Under the pieces are notes generated by a model that was not told where the DNA came from, made no database searches, and worked only from the letters and a program-made list of their open reading frames with translations. Shown here in pieces: positions 1 to 8,717 of a DNA stretch of 16,042 bases. Positions within the stretch are counted from its first letter, which is position 1, and each line of letters starts with the position of its first letter. Source of the DNA: Neonectria sp. B-13 (taxonomy: Eukaryota > Ascomycota > Sordariomycetes > Hypocreales > Nectriaceae). The position numbers and the translations under genes were made by a program. The stretch spans positions 49,890 through 65,931 of the forward strand of contig NOKP01000075.1 in NCBI GenBank assembly GCA_002682825.1, in the 5' to 3' direction.

Positions 1-149
1 GTATAGTCGGCCGAGGAGGAAGTGTCTGCAGTCACCTCTCTATTGACATCGGATCGATTGAAGTCGGTCGCGGTGTCGAGATCGCTGTTAGCGGTAGAAG
101 GAGTAGTTGAAAGAAGCGCTGGATTATCGGCATTCGTAGACGGGGCCAT
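1..149 (-). CDS. N-terminal part of a putative hAT transposase (partial, 49 codons visible)
   Basis: An ATG at 149-147 opens a frame with no stop through the left edge (49 codons plus two bases). The visible residues begin MAPSTNADNPALLST and are rich in Ser, Thr, Asp and Ala. This is the low-complexity leader that often precedes the BED zinc finger in fungal hAT transposases. No catalytic or zinc-binding residue is visible yet. The assignment rests on position: the ATG lies 290 bp inside the TIR at 439. It could be another protein carried by the element. Whether the gene is intact cannot be judged from the visible part. Confidence 0.5.
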   Translation of the reverse strand, partial: MAPSTNADNPALLSTTPSTANSDLDTATDFNRSDVNREVTADTSSSADY

Positions 150-303
150 TTGTAGCGAGAGTACTGGGCACAATTGTAGATGCTATGCAAGAAGCGTTTG
201 GTGAAGGACAAAAAAACAACAGGCAACCGATGGGCGTTGCGTTGGCCAGGAGTGGGTCCACCTGTCCAGGAGTGACAAGCGGTGATTGGCTAATGTTTTA
301 TCC

Positions 304-411
304 AAATGAATCCAAATATCCAAATCAATTCGGCCCCTATGATTTGATTTGATTTGGATAAGTTTTTCCTCGATTTGATTTGATTTGATTTGGATTTATT
401 TGGATTCATTT
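304..411. repeat. Subterminal inverted repeat of the left hAT end
   Basis: The arm at 304-328 (AAATGAATCC...CCAAATCAA) is repeated in reverse complement at 385-411. The arms match apart from two extra bases near the middle of the right arm. The interval between them contains further GATTTGATTTG runs (340-357, 372-390). Such arrays are candidate transposase-binding sites in hAT elements; the binding role is inferred. Confidence 0.75.
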
Positions 412-439
412 GAATTCAATTTATTTGTTGACAAGCCTG

Positions 440-1109
440 GAGATCTCCCTCAAGGTAACATAGCCTAAGAGAGCAATCTCATAATAGCCATAAAACATAA
501 CATCATAGCATTAGTAACACGCCAAGCGAGCGATGGGGGGTTATTCACGGTCCGCAAGAAGCTCAACAATTGCACCGATATTCCTCCTCACACTCTCCCC
601 TAGTATGCGTTTGCACTGTTCTTCACTTATTCGACCAGTGGTTTCTTTGTTTGTGGAAGGTGATTTGCATCTGCGCATACTCAGCCACCAAACTGCAGAA
701 GTGGCCAGTCCTCCAGAGTCCTTTACCTCTGGGGCGTTTGAACAACCCACGCCGTTCTCCTCCTCCTCCTCTCTTAACGCCTTATCGGCCCCGACTTAGG
801 CTTTTCACAGTTCCTAAAAAACTGTCCGATGATGTCACCAGTCCATAGTTTCCTGTCGAACCTAAACCTTAATTGCATTAGTGCATTGCACTTCTAAACT
901 AGTCCTACTTCGGCCGTCGCATTTCCGCACACGCTACTTCCACACGTGATACGCGTTTTTAGTCTTGCCCCTGGTTTTGCTACAGATCGCGATATGTCAG
1001 TCACAAATAATTTTAACTCCTTTCAAGCATAGTATTGGTCCGTAATCCAAGGACCGGTTTTATATTGCGCTATCTCTGACTTTCTTCCTTTCTAGTCGCT
1101 AAATCGGCA
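440..1109. other. Gap between the left hAT end and the BAH-PHD gene
   Basis: About 670 bases with no gene that can be assigned firmly. A minus-strand frame at 541-798 is listed separately as a weak exon candidate. The final part (1077-1096) is pyrimidine-rich and sits just before the ATG at 1110, as is common in fungal core promoters. No TATA box stands out. Confidence 0.5.
541..798 (-). CDS. Possible terminal exon of an unrecognised gene
   Basis: A minus-strand frame is open from a candidate acceptor (CCTAAG, just after an in-frame TAA) near 799 down to a TAA at 541-543. It encodes about 85 residues: an acidic Glu run near the start, then a hydrophilic segment ending in KRILGESVRRNIGAIVELLA, which looks like an amphipathic helix. 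The composition looks protein-like. I found no upstream exon, no ATG start and no family I recognise. It may be the remains of a decayed gene, or a chance ORF. Confidence 0.25.
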
Positions 1110-2538
1110 ATGAGCCCTCGAGAGCGTAGGATTTCCGTCGCGGAGGTCCCTGTGGAATGTCCCTTCTCCATTACCTTCAGAGAAAAAACACGACGCAATA
1201 ACAACAAGAGGAAGCGCGACGACCATGAGGAGGAAAGTATCGTTCAGGTCCAGAATTCTCCCTTCTCGCCTACCGGCGCGTTCAAGACGCACGATACCAT
1301 GGACGTATCTTACACCGTTGAGCCTGGAAAGAGATGGCCGAGCATGACGCGGTACAACAGCTTCATCCGTGAGTCTCAGACGGCGTCTCCGAAAAAGAGG
1401 GGCTCACTGACGCGGCTTGGCAGTGAATGGGGTCAAGTATTACAATGAAGACTTTGTCTTCGTTGCTAACAAGTCGACTATTGAGCGACAACAAGTAGCG
1501 TCGAATCTAGGCAAAGATGAGCCTACCAAGCAGTTGGCCGACGATTGGGTGGCCCGCATCCTAGAGATCCGGGCTGCGGACGAGTACCACGTTTATGCGC
1601 GCGTGTACTGGATGTACTGGCCCGAAGAGCTGCCACATGGAACGCTCGATGGGAAGAAGATGGTCCAGGGACGCCAGCCATACCACGGCCAGAGAGAGTT
1701 GATCGCATCGAATCATAGTGAGTCCTCCCCATTGGCTGCGTGCCGGAAAGTGCCAGATCTGACAGCCGACAAACAGTGGACATCATCAATGTTGTCAGCG
1801 TTACCATGCCAGCTACCGTCAATCAATGGATCGAGTCAGATGACGATAAGATCCAGGACGCGCTGTACTGGCGGCAGGCGTTTGACTGTCGCAACTCGCA
1901 ACTTTCAGTTAGTGATCCGATGTTTCTCTCCTTCCATTGAGTCTGACCGTCTTTAGTCCGTCGAGGTGTTATGTGAATGCGAAACTCCTGCAAACCCCGA
2001 TAGGATGATGGTAGGGTGCACCAACACAGCTTGCGGGAAATGGATGCATGAAGAATGCCTCAATCATGATGTGCTCATGAGGGTGTACGGTCAACTAGGC
2101 ACCGGCAAGCCACACCAAACCAAGGGGACGATTGTCAAGGAAAGGCAGAGCAACGATAAAGCAGCGTGCCCACTCAGCCCAAAAATTGGGGAGGAGAAAG
2201 AGACACAGTCGGTGATTGACGTCAGATACGGCGAGGCCTATAATAACAACAGGCTTGTCAAAAAGGTTCAGGGAGGGATCTCACGACCATCGAAGGCACC
2301 AACCCCAAGCCCCACACCTTCAAATACGGATGCGCAAACAAGGCCGACTGCAAAAAAGAGCCGCAACAGGAAGGGCGCCGGCTCTAAGCCATACGAAGGG
2401 CTCTTCAAGGCGACTCTAAATTTAAGTGATGGCCCTACGACGTGGGAGATTCAGGATCTACGGGAAAACGTCTCGGACGGTGAAGCGACATGGTCTGAGC
2501 AGGTTCAATGTTCATTGTGCGGCGTTACCATTGACTAA
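1110..2538 (+). CDS. BAH-PHD domain protein, four exons, apparently intact (421 aa)
   Basis: Exons are 1110-1368, 1424-1717, 1777-1907 and 1957-2538. Introns of 55, 59 and 49 bp have GTGAGT, GTGAGT and GTTAGT donors, AG acceptors and CTGAC branch points, and joining them gives one open frame. Residues 1-86 are a basic, Ser-rich leader with a likely nuclear signal (KRKR near 33). A BAH domain spans about 88-228, with VKYYNEDFVFV at its start, YWPEELP, and ELIASNHMDIINV across the second splice. A PHD finger follows: C234, C236, C249, C254, H259, C262. The last zinc pair is probably C413 and C416 at the very C-terminus, after a long Lys/Pro-rich linker. BAH and PHD modules read histone marks; Neurospora EPR-1, a BAH-PHD protein, acts with H3K27 methylation. 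A chromatin-reader role here is inferred. No stop or frameshift is seen. Confidence 0.88.
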
Positions 2539-2912
2539 ACTAGTCACGCATCGTGACTAGGCCCACAAGCGTTTACTTGAGCTAAATCTATCCAGCCCAA
2601 ACCCCACCCGAGAGAAGACTCGTACTACTAAGAATGTTGTTGACAACAGATGTGTCCATCACGTTGCTCTGTACGGCCGCTCTACAGTTTCTAACGGAAA
2701 TACAGTAATCAAACGACCCGACTCTTCGTAACAGATGCTTATTGTTCGCGGAATATATGATAAAAGAAAAGGGAGGAAATTGGATTAGAAGATGATAAAT
2801 TCATTTTGAGTTTCTTCTATAATGTGACAATTTTTATATATTCATTCAGCGTCCTTCGTGTTGATATCAGCGATTTTCCCTTTCTAAGCTTTTACATAGC
2901 TAGCTTAACTGA
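2539..2912. other. Intergenic stretch between the BAH-PHD gene and the hAT element
   Basis: AT-rich sequence, presumably the 3' UTR and polyadenylation region of the gene to its left, with an A/T-rich run around 2756-2850. Apart from the hairpin at 2540-2560 I see nothing that can be named. Confidence 0.5.
2540..2560. repeat. Perfect 9-bp inverted repeat right after the BAH-PHD stop codon
   Basis: CTAGTCACG (2540-2548), a 3-base loop CAT, then CGTGACTAG (2552-2560). It begins one base after the TAA at 2536-2538, so an mRNA would carry a stable hairpin at the start of its 3' UTR. No known role; bacterial-type termination does not apply. Confidence 0.85.
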
Positions 2913-3060
2913 CAGGGTGGCGATCAACGCAATCCACCCAACCTCGGCATTCAATTGAGTGAATTGGCTGCTTAATAAGCGTTTCCTCCGTTGAGTTGAT
3001 CAACCCAGGCCCTATATTGAGTTGGGTTGAGGTTGCGTTGACTGGTTGACGAACGCCCTG
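2913..3060. repeat. Inverted terminus-like pair at the 3' end of the hAT element
   Basis: The left arm starts CAGGGTGGCGATCAACGCAA at 2913. The right arm, read on the minus strand from 3060, starts CAGGGCGTTCGTCAACC and includes CAACGCAACCTCAACCCAAC. Similarity is partial, with gaps. The middle contains the palindrome GTTGATCAAC near 2996-3005. Confidence 0.55.
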
Positions 3061-3114
3061 GCCCGTGTAGTGGTACCCTGACCACTGCTTGGAACCGAAT
3101 AACGCCAGGCAAGC

Positions 3115-5541
3115 CTACTCCCACCCTGCCTCTTCCTCCCGCATCTGCATTGGCAAACCCCTAAGCCATTCTCTTACTTCCTTCTCCTCGACCAGCTGCT
3201 CGGTCACCGTTTCATCCGCCTTGTCCAACAGTATAGGATCGACTTCATCCACGATGCCTGCCTGCAGCCATGACCGCAGCACCTGGCAAATAGCAATGGT
3301 GCTTGCCTCCAGCTGATGCCGAAGAGGCGTCACCATGCGGCCGGCCGCCGAGAATAGCCTCTCACACTCAGCGCTCATCGCCTGAACCGTCATGAAGTCC
3401 ACTGCCATTCGCGACAGCCTAGGGTACTTGAACCGCTGCGCATGCTAATACTCGAGCGGATCCCGAATGTCGCTATCCGTAGGGAACAATTCCTTCTGCC
3501 ACCTGGCATACTCATCTTCTGCCTTATCAGAGTCCCTTTCTTCGCAAGGACGTATCCGAGCTTCATCCTTATATCGTTCAAACGGAGAATAGTACTGTGT
3601 CCGCTGACGCTTTGCGGCTGGCTCACCATTATCCTCTATAGCGATTTCCAACGTCTTGTATCCTCTGTCCCACACAGACCGTACCACATCTTTCGCCTTG
3701 GAAATCCACATCGGCCGTCCAGACCACACGGTCTCGAAATAACCCCATCGATATGCGGGGTGCAGCGCCAGCAAGGTGTAATATATCGAAGTCTCATCCA
3801 GCTTGTTTTAGTACTCGTCAAGCTTCTTCCAGCCAAGGTTAATGTTAACCCTGAAGTGCTCGGGTTCAGGATATTGATTGACCATGGCTTTGGCTTTCTC
3901 CAATTCCGCCAGCAGGAATTCATATCCCACGATCACGTCCCAAACGTTGCCATAGGACTCGAAATGCCCCTGTTTGCGCTTCCGTTGAATCCCGTCACCT
4001 TCAAGCGCCTTGACTGCGTCCTCGAAGCTCTGTAGGATATTCCCGAACGCCTCTAGAACGGCCCAGTCCTTGTCGTCGAGTTTATTCTCGTCTCGACATA
4101 TGGCAGGCATGATTGCGCTTGCCTTACGCCGCTTTGTCCGTTTCGACGTGTTTTCCTTTTCCCATTCTTGCTTGTGCTTTAGGACCATTGTCTCGAGATA
4201 AGGTCGAAGCTTCAAGGCCCGCCGGATCATATAGAACTGCGACAGCCAGCGGGTTTCGTTGTCGACAACGACGTTGAGTGGCTTCCGAATTCTGACGCCA
4301 GGATCCTCCGATGCATCGAACTCCAGCCGTTGGATACTGCGGAGAAGCGTGGTAAGTACATCAGACCTGTGAATCGCAACCACGAGATTGTGGAGCTTGC
4401 CGACCGGGCCTCTCTTCCGCCAGAGCTCATGCTCGGCTGTGGCTAAGACGTCTCCATCACCCAACCGGCCTTCAAACGCGTCGGCATCCTTTCCAAAGAG
4501 AATGGCTTTGACCACAAGATTGATTACGTGGCCAAAGCAACGGCCCCGCCGTTCCTTGCTACAGAACTTGAATCTCTCCCCAATGGTATCCATTGCAGTG
4601 TCGTTGTTTGGCGCGTTGTCCAGCGTGAAGTACCCGATTTTCTCATCTGAGATCTCGTACGACTCCAGTATTTCGATGATCTCGTGTCCAATATTGGCCC
4701 CGAAGTGTCAAACTGTCAGTTCAGGGACTCCAAGAATGAGCTTGCGGGCCTTCCCGTTCTCATTTCGAAAGAAGCATGCAACACCATATAAAGCGTGCTT
4801 ATTCCGCGATCTCCAGCCGTCGAACGAGATGTGTATCAACCCAGGTGCATTTCTCAATATCTCGATTGCCTTCCCCTTGTGTTTCTCGAACTCGGCAACG
4901 GCGCGCTTGCGAACGGTATCGTGACCGACATGGGCATCGGTGCTCGCAACAAACGGGTTGAGGTACTCGAAAATGGCTCGCAACCTCTTATTCTCGGGTT
5001 CTCGGAAGGACAGATTGCTCTCGACAACCCATTCAACCACTAGACGCTGGAAGATATTCCTATCAAAGCTTTTGATAAAGCGATTCGCAATTGCTTGCTC
5101 TCGGGGCGCGGTCAGATCGAGGTTGAAGGCTTTCGTTATCGTCTGGTATCCTGTCAAGGGTTTCTTTCGAGACGCTGGCGCAGAACGTTTTCCAGAGGGA
5201 TCTTGAATTTTGTGTTGATCCCAGAGATGCCGTTCAGCGTTCTGGGTGCCAATGGCAATTACATTGCCGGGCTTCGGCGTGTTCCTTTTAATGCACAATC
5301 TGCAGACCCATCGCCGCTCCGAGTCCTTCTCGATATCGAAGCCGTATTCCCACACCCATGATTTCGTATTTCTGCTTCGTTGGGACCACGTGTAGCCACG
5401 GAAGTGTCGGAACAGTCGATCTTCGTCTCGTCGACTGGCGCGGGCGTCGGCTGGTGTGGGCGGCTCGGGTGTTGATGGAGCTGGTGTTAAAGGGGAAGCT
5501 GCAACGAAAGTCATAGCCTCAAAATCTGACCTTTGGAGCAT
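3115..5541 (-). pseudogene. hAT transposase pseudogene with three in-frame stops, no frameshift
   Basis: One frame of 808 codons runs from the ATG at 5541 (a second ATG lies at 5514) to TAG at 3115. Stops interrupt it at TGA 4708-4710 (codon 278), TAA 3808-3810 (578) and TAG 3445-3447 (699). The translation stays recognisable across all three. A BED-type zinc finger lies near residues 62-110 (C80, C83, H105, H110) after a Pro-rich leader. The catalytic region follows, with HISFDGWRS, TLDNAPNNDTA and GHVINLVV, then ALHPAYRW. The C-terminal dimerisation block contains SAECERLFSAAGRMV. The TAG at codon 699 sits where related transposases usually have Trp (LEY*HAQ), so TGG to TAG is likely. TGA at 278 could derive from CGA. 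The product would cut and paste hAT DNA in the nucleus; as written it is dead unless stops are bypassed. Confidence 0.9.
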
Positions 5542-5703
5542 ATTAAAAGTCGAAGAAGTGAGGCGCCGGAGAAGCAGGCCGCCGTGAAGGGGAGGTCAGG
5601 TTGAGGTTAGCGCAAGAATAACACCGTTGCGAGAGCCTCGGAACGCGTTAACGTGTCGAGCCAAAAAAAAAAAGCCACGTCAAGGCACGCTCTATGATAC
5701 CTA

Positions 5704-7764
5704 GGCTTATGGTAAAATTGGGCGTGGTTGGAGGTACCATGCACAACCACACTTTCGCCAACCCCACTCTTTCGCCACGCAAAAAAGAAAAAGCACCACC
5801 AAAACTCGTCAATTTCACTTACACGAAAGTTGGCCAAAATAAATAGCTACCTAAAAGAAGTTACCTCTATTGATTATAGAAATGATTGGAGGTAATTGTT
5901 TTGACTCTGTAATGCTGTGCGGGGTACGCGATATATGCAGGCCGTGCTATTGAAATATTGTCAGTTCAATCACCAAGCTCCTCACCGCTCTTTCTCGTGT
6001 TTTTTGGTCTTTGTCTTTGACAACGACAAAAAAATGCCTATCTCGCGGCTTCGATGGGAATATACAGAGGACGACATGGCTGAGGCTATATTGGATATTA
6101 CTGATAATGGCTTTTCACCCTCTCAAGCGGCTCAGAGACGGGGAGTGCCCCGAAGGACTCTAATCGACAGACTTAACGGCCAGGGAGCCGTGAAAGAGCA
6201 GATTCACCCTCACCGACGTTTGTCCAAGAATCAAGAGGACAGATTGGCTTTCTGGATACTCCGTCAGGAATCCTTGGGCTATGCTCCGTCCCACAATCAG
6301 GTCCGTGCTTACGTCATGGGTTTGTTGAGACAGCAGGATGAACATCCTGAGTTAGGATGCAATTGGGTGATCAGATTTATCAAGCGCCGCACAGACCTGA
6401 AGACCAAGATGGGTAGACGTCAAGAAGCCAACAGGTTCGACTCTTTCACGCCTAAGGCAGTTCATTGGTACTTTGATATCAGGGAGGGCCAGTATGGCTG
6501 GATCAAGCCTGAAAACACCGTCAACGTTGACGAAGGGGGTATTATGATTGGCTTCGGCAAGCATCTATCTGTATACCTTGCCAGTGCTTGAAATCTGACC
6601 GACTAATCCTTTTTATTTAGGCTTAGATAGCCTGGTTGTCGGAAGCGCGGACCGAAAGCGGAAGGCAATTCTCAAGGGACCACAAACTCGAAATTGGACT
6701 TCATTTATCGAAGCTGTCACTGCTGACGGCCGCGCCTTAATCCCTGGCATAATCTTCAAGGGGAAAGAACTCCAGAAACAGTGGTTTCTTGAGGAATTCA
6801 AGAAGGTAGCAGACTGGTATTACATAACTTCGCCTAACGGGTAGACTGACGACCACATTGGAGTTGAATGGCTTGAAAGAGTCTATCTGCCCCAGACCAT
6901 GCCTGCCGACGACTCTGACGCGAGACTGATCATTTTAGATGGTCATGGGAGTCATGCAACGGTATGTTCTTCGTTTTCTTCAGCTCAAGATCACTACTGA
7001 GTGACGGAAGGATGAATGGATAGCCACGTGCTTTTTGAACAACGTTTATTGTTGCTACCTGACAGCACACTGCTCTCATGGGCTCCAGCCGTTGGACAAT
7101 GGAGTATTCAATGCCTCAAAAGCCGCATATCGACGAGAGTTGGAAAAGTTCGCTTCATTGACTGATTCCACTCCAATGGACAAGGTCAATTTCATCAGGG
7201 CCTACGCCAAGGCGCGTCGAGTTGGAATGACTGAGAAGAATATACTCTCTGGATGGAGGGTTACTGGGAATTGGCCGATCTCACGTGCCAAAGCGCTGCG
7301 GCACCCAGAAGTCCAAGAAGATAGGCCAAATGGCAGCCCAAGAGCGACTCCCGAACCCACGCCGTATTTTGGCTCGGACGATACACCAAAGACGAGCCGT
7401 CAAATTCGTGATCTTGGGCTGAACAAAACACCAAAGACACGAAGACGGTACAACGTAATAGCAAAGGGCTTTGAGGCTCAACAGCAGACAGTAGCGGCGC
7501 ATACTGTGAGGATTGCTAGCCTGGAGGAGGAATTGGCTCGCTTGAAGAGAGGGAAGAAGAGGAAGGCCGTGCCGAATCCTAACAAACGTTTTATGACCCT
7601 TGGTGAGACTCTAGCTGGTGGAGAAGCCATACCCGAAAAGGAGACTCAAAATATGCCTGTTGTGGTGGAATGTGGCTGTTCAAGGGGTAGCTTTTATGAA
7701 AGTCTGGCCTCCATTATAACATGATCCCTGAAAGGCCGGAGTCAAAGCCCATTTTTACCTTGCA
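5704..7764 (+). mobile_element. Fot1/pogo-type (Tc1-mariner) DNA transposon, about 2.06 kb
   Basis: The element carries a DD35D transposase gene (6034-7724). Candidate terminal inverted repeats are GGCTTATGGTAAAATTGGGC at 5704-5723 and, on the minus strand, TGCAAGGTAAAAATGGGC from 7764. Both are preceded outside by TA (5702-5703 and 7765-7766), the expected target duplication. The core GGTAAAA-TGGGC matches well; the outermost bases do not align cleanly, so the ends could be a few bases off. Length fits the family. It lies about 160 bp from the hAT transposase start and might have inserted into that element's 5' side. Confidence 0.6.
6034..7724 (+). pseudogene. Fot1/pogo-type DD35D transposase, three exons, one internal TAG
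   Basis: Exons are 6034-6556, 6621-6961 and 7011-7724, 525 codons plus stop. Intron 1 (64 bp) has a GC donor (GCAAGC), an AG acceptor and CTGAC/CTAAT branch sequences. Intron 2 (49 bp) is GT-AG. The start at 6034 follows an A-rich context and gives MPISRLRWEYTEDD; upstream in-frame codons look non-conserved. Domains: a Psq-type helix-turn-helix (about 15-50), a CENP-B-type DNA-binding helix-turn-helix (about 60-125), and a DDE catalytic domain. The Asp triad is D166 (NVDEGG), D281 (LDGHGSH) and D317 (LQPLD), with 35 residues between the last two. The C-terminal tail has a coiled-coil-like, basic segment (LEEELARLKRGKKRK). TAG at 6842-6844 (codon 249) lies in SPNG*TDDHIG, where relatives have Trp. 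The rest of the frame is clean, so inactivation looks recent. Confidence 0.88.
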
Positions 7765-7966
7765 TAGTGGTCATGCGATGTCTCACGATGTCTGACGTTT
7801 TCTACCTTCGCGGGATTTGTCATGTGTTCGAAGTGGCCCTGGTCTGGGGTAGCCCTACCCGTTTACAGATAAGGCATTGTAGCATGACATGAGTAGAGCG
7901 AGTTGAAATGTGGTAAATTAGGAGCAATCTTCTTGGATCTCTACCTCGGACTCACCATGACAAAGG

Positions 7967-7967
7967 C

Positions 7968-7999
<32 letters not shown>
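7967..7999 (+). repeat. (CAA)11 microsatellite
   Basis: Eleven uninterrupted CAA units, followed shortly by an A9-type run at about 8010-8018. A simple-sequence repeat with no visible gene context. Confidence 0.95.
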
Positions 8000-8439
8000 G
8001 TGTCTTCCAAAAAAAAAGAGGAAATAAAGTGTACAGCAGATTGTTTCCTCAAATAACGGAACAAGAATATGGCAGTTGCGTAGATTCATTGGAGATCGTT
8101 GGCTAAAAGCAGGAATCATGATATCCACCTAGAGTATTTGCTATCAACGTCAGCCTTTGCAGGGGTCCCCACTTGGAAAAGACAGCCAATCTGAGTAGGA
8201 TGACAACATGCCTTAAATACAGAAAGACGCTCCTATACTTGAAACGCTATTCAGTCATTATTGTAAGCAAGTATCTAAGAAATGTATTAGGTTGACTTTT
8301 GTAGTTAACGAGCTTTGATCCAGCCATTTTCGTGTTGTTAGCCCATTATCGGGCCATGAGATTGCTGAGCGTAAACTGGCCGACTTCGATGCGAGTGCGG
8401 GTAAATTTACACCCTACTTACTCAATAAGTCCTGACGGG

Positions 8440-8525
8440 AACGCGCCGCGTTCCAGCGTCTCGCCCAACCATATCCAACCCATTCTACCCCTGCCTTTTG
8501 TAGGTCGTAACGCGCCGCGTTCCAG
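8440..8525. repeat. Two copies of a 17-bp palindromic word
   Basis: AACGCGCCGCGTTCCAG occurs at 8440-8456 and again at 8509-8525, 69 bp apart. In the first copy the core GAACGCG-C-CGCGTTC (8439-8453) is a perfect 7-bp inverted repeat around one base. The interval is pyrimidine-rich. The pair lies about 200-280 bp upstream of the ATG at 8718 and could be paired protein-binding sites; that role is inferred. Confidence 0.85.
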
Positions 8526-8649
8526 ACGCCCATAATCCTTGTTGAATTGAATGAACCATAGTAAAGGAACCAATGAAAGGCGAAAGAGTGCTCCACTAGA
8601 GTAAACCAAGTACAAGCGTCTAACTCAAGCTATTGCCCATCTTCAACTT

Positions 8650-8680
8650 TGCCTCTCTCTCTCGCTCTCTCTTACCCTTT
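8650..8680 (+). promoter_or_regulatory. CT-rich tract, candidate core promoter of the OrsD-like gene
   Basis: A CTCTCTCT-type pyrimidine tract ends about 40 bp before the ATG at 8718. CT-rich tracts just upstream of the start are common in filamentous fungal promoters. It only supports that the remnant was once a gene on this strand. Confidence 0.35.
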
Positions 8681-8717
8681 ATATTCTACATTTCCAATCT
8701 TCCAATCTTCCAATGTG

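Larger units (their letters stand above)
1..439 (-). mobile_element. End of a hAT-type DNA transposon, continuing off the left edge
   Basis: Read on the minus strand, the element starts at 439 with the terminus CAGGCTTGTCAAC. This is the same CAGGCTTG start as the element at 15844. The terminus is followed by an AT-rich zone with repeated TTTGGAT/TTTGATT words and a large imperfect inverted repeat (304-328 against 385-411). An open reading frame then starts at 149. A TIR, repetitive subterminal sequence and a leading transposase ORF are typical of fungal hAT elements. The 8 bases outside the TIR (440-447, GAGATCTC) would be one target-site duplication copy; the partner lies outside the window, so this is untested. 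The superfamily call is by inference. Confidence 0.65.
2913..5600 (-). mobile_element. hAT-type DNA transposon, inactive (right border uncertain)
   Basis: The element contains a hAT transposase pseudogene (3115-5541, minus). Its 3' border is placed at the CAGGG terminus at 2913. A second, inverted terminus-like sequence ends in CCCTG at 3060; the two share CAACGCAA and CCCAAC words in opposite orientation. Either these are the TIR and its subterminal partner, as at the two other hAT ends in this window, or 2913-3060 is a separate 148-bp non-autonomous element. Eight-base flanks of 2913 and 3060 do not match, which weakens the second reading. No matching TIR is visible beyond 5541, so the right border is approximate and may be lost. 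Confidence 0.6.
7765..8717. other. Gap between the pogo element and the OrsD-like remnant
   Basis: About 950 bases without a gene I can support. It contains a (CAA)11 microsatellite, two copies of a palindromic 17-mer, and a pyrimidine-rich tract near its end; these are listed separately. A frame at 7903-8106 is mostly the microsatellite read as poly-Thr and is not taken as a gene. Confidence 0.5.

Noticed and set aside
2913..3060. A free-standing 148-bp MITE
   Set aside because: Both ends look like hAT termini, but the 8-base flanks (TTAACTGA and GCCCGTGT) do not match as a target duplication, so a subterminal structure of the neighbouring hAT is preferred.
4388..4924. Plus-strand frame of 178 codons
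   Set aside because: It lies opposite the hAT transposase frame, which has clear BED and hAT motifs; this is an antisense shadow.
7823..7841. CCCTG near 7841 as the missing right end of the middle hAT, with the pogo nested inside
   Set aside because: The inner sequence does not resemble the 2913 terminus and the 8-base flanks do not match.
7903..8106. Frame with a poly-Thr run
   Set aside because: The Thr run is only the (CAA)11 microsatellite read in another phase; nothing else supports a gene.
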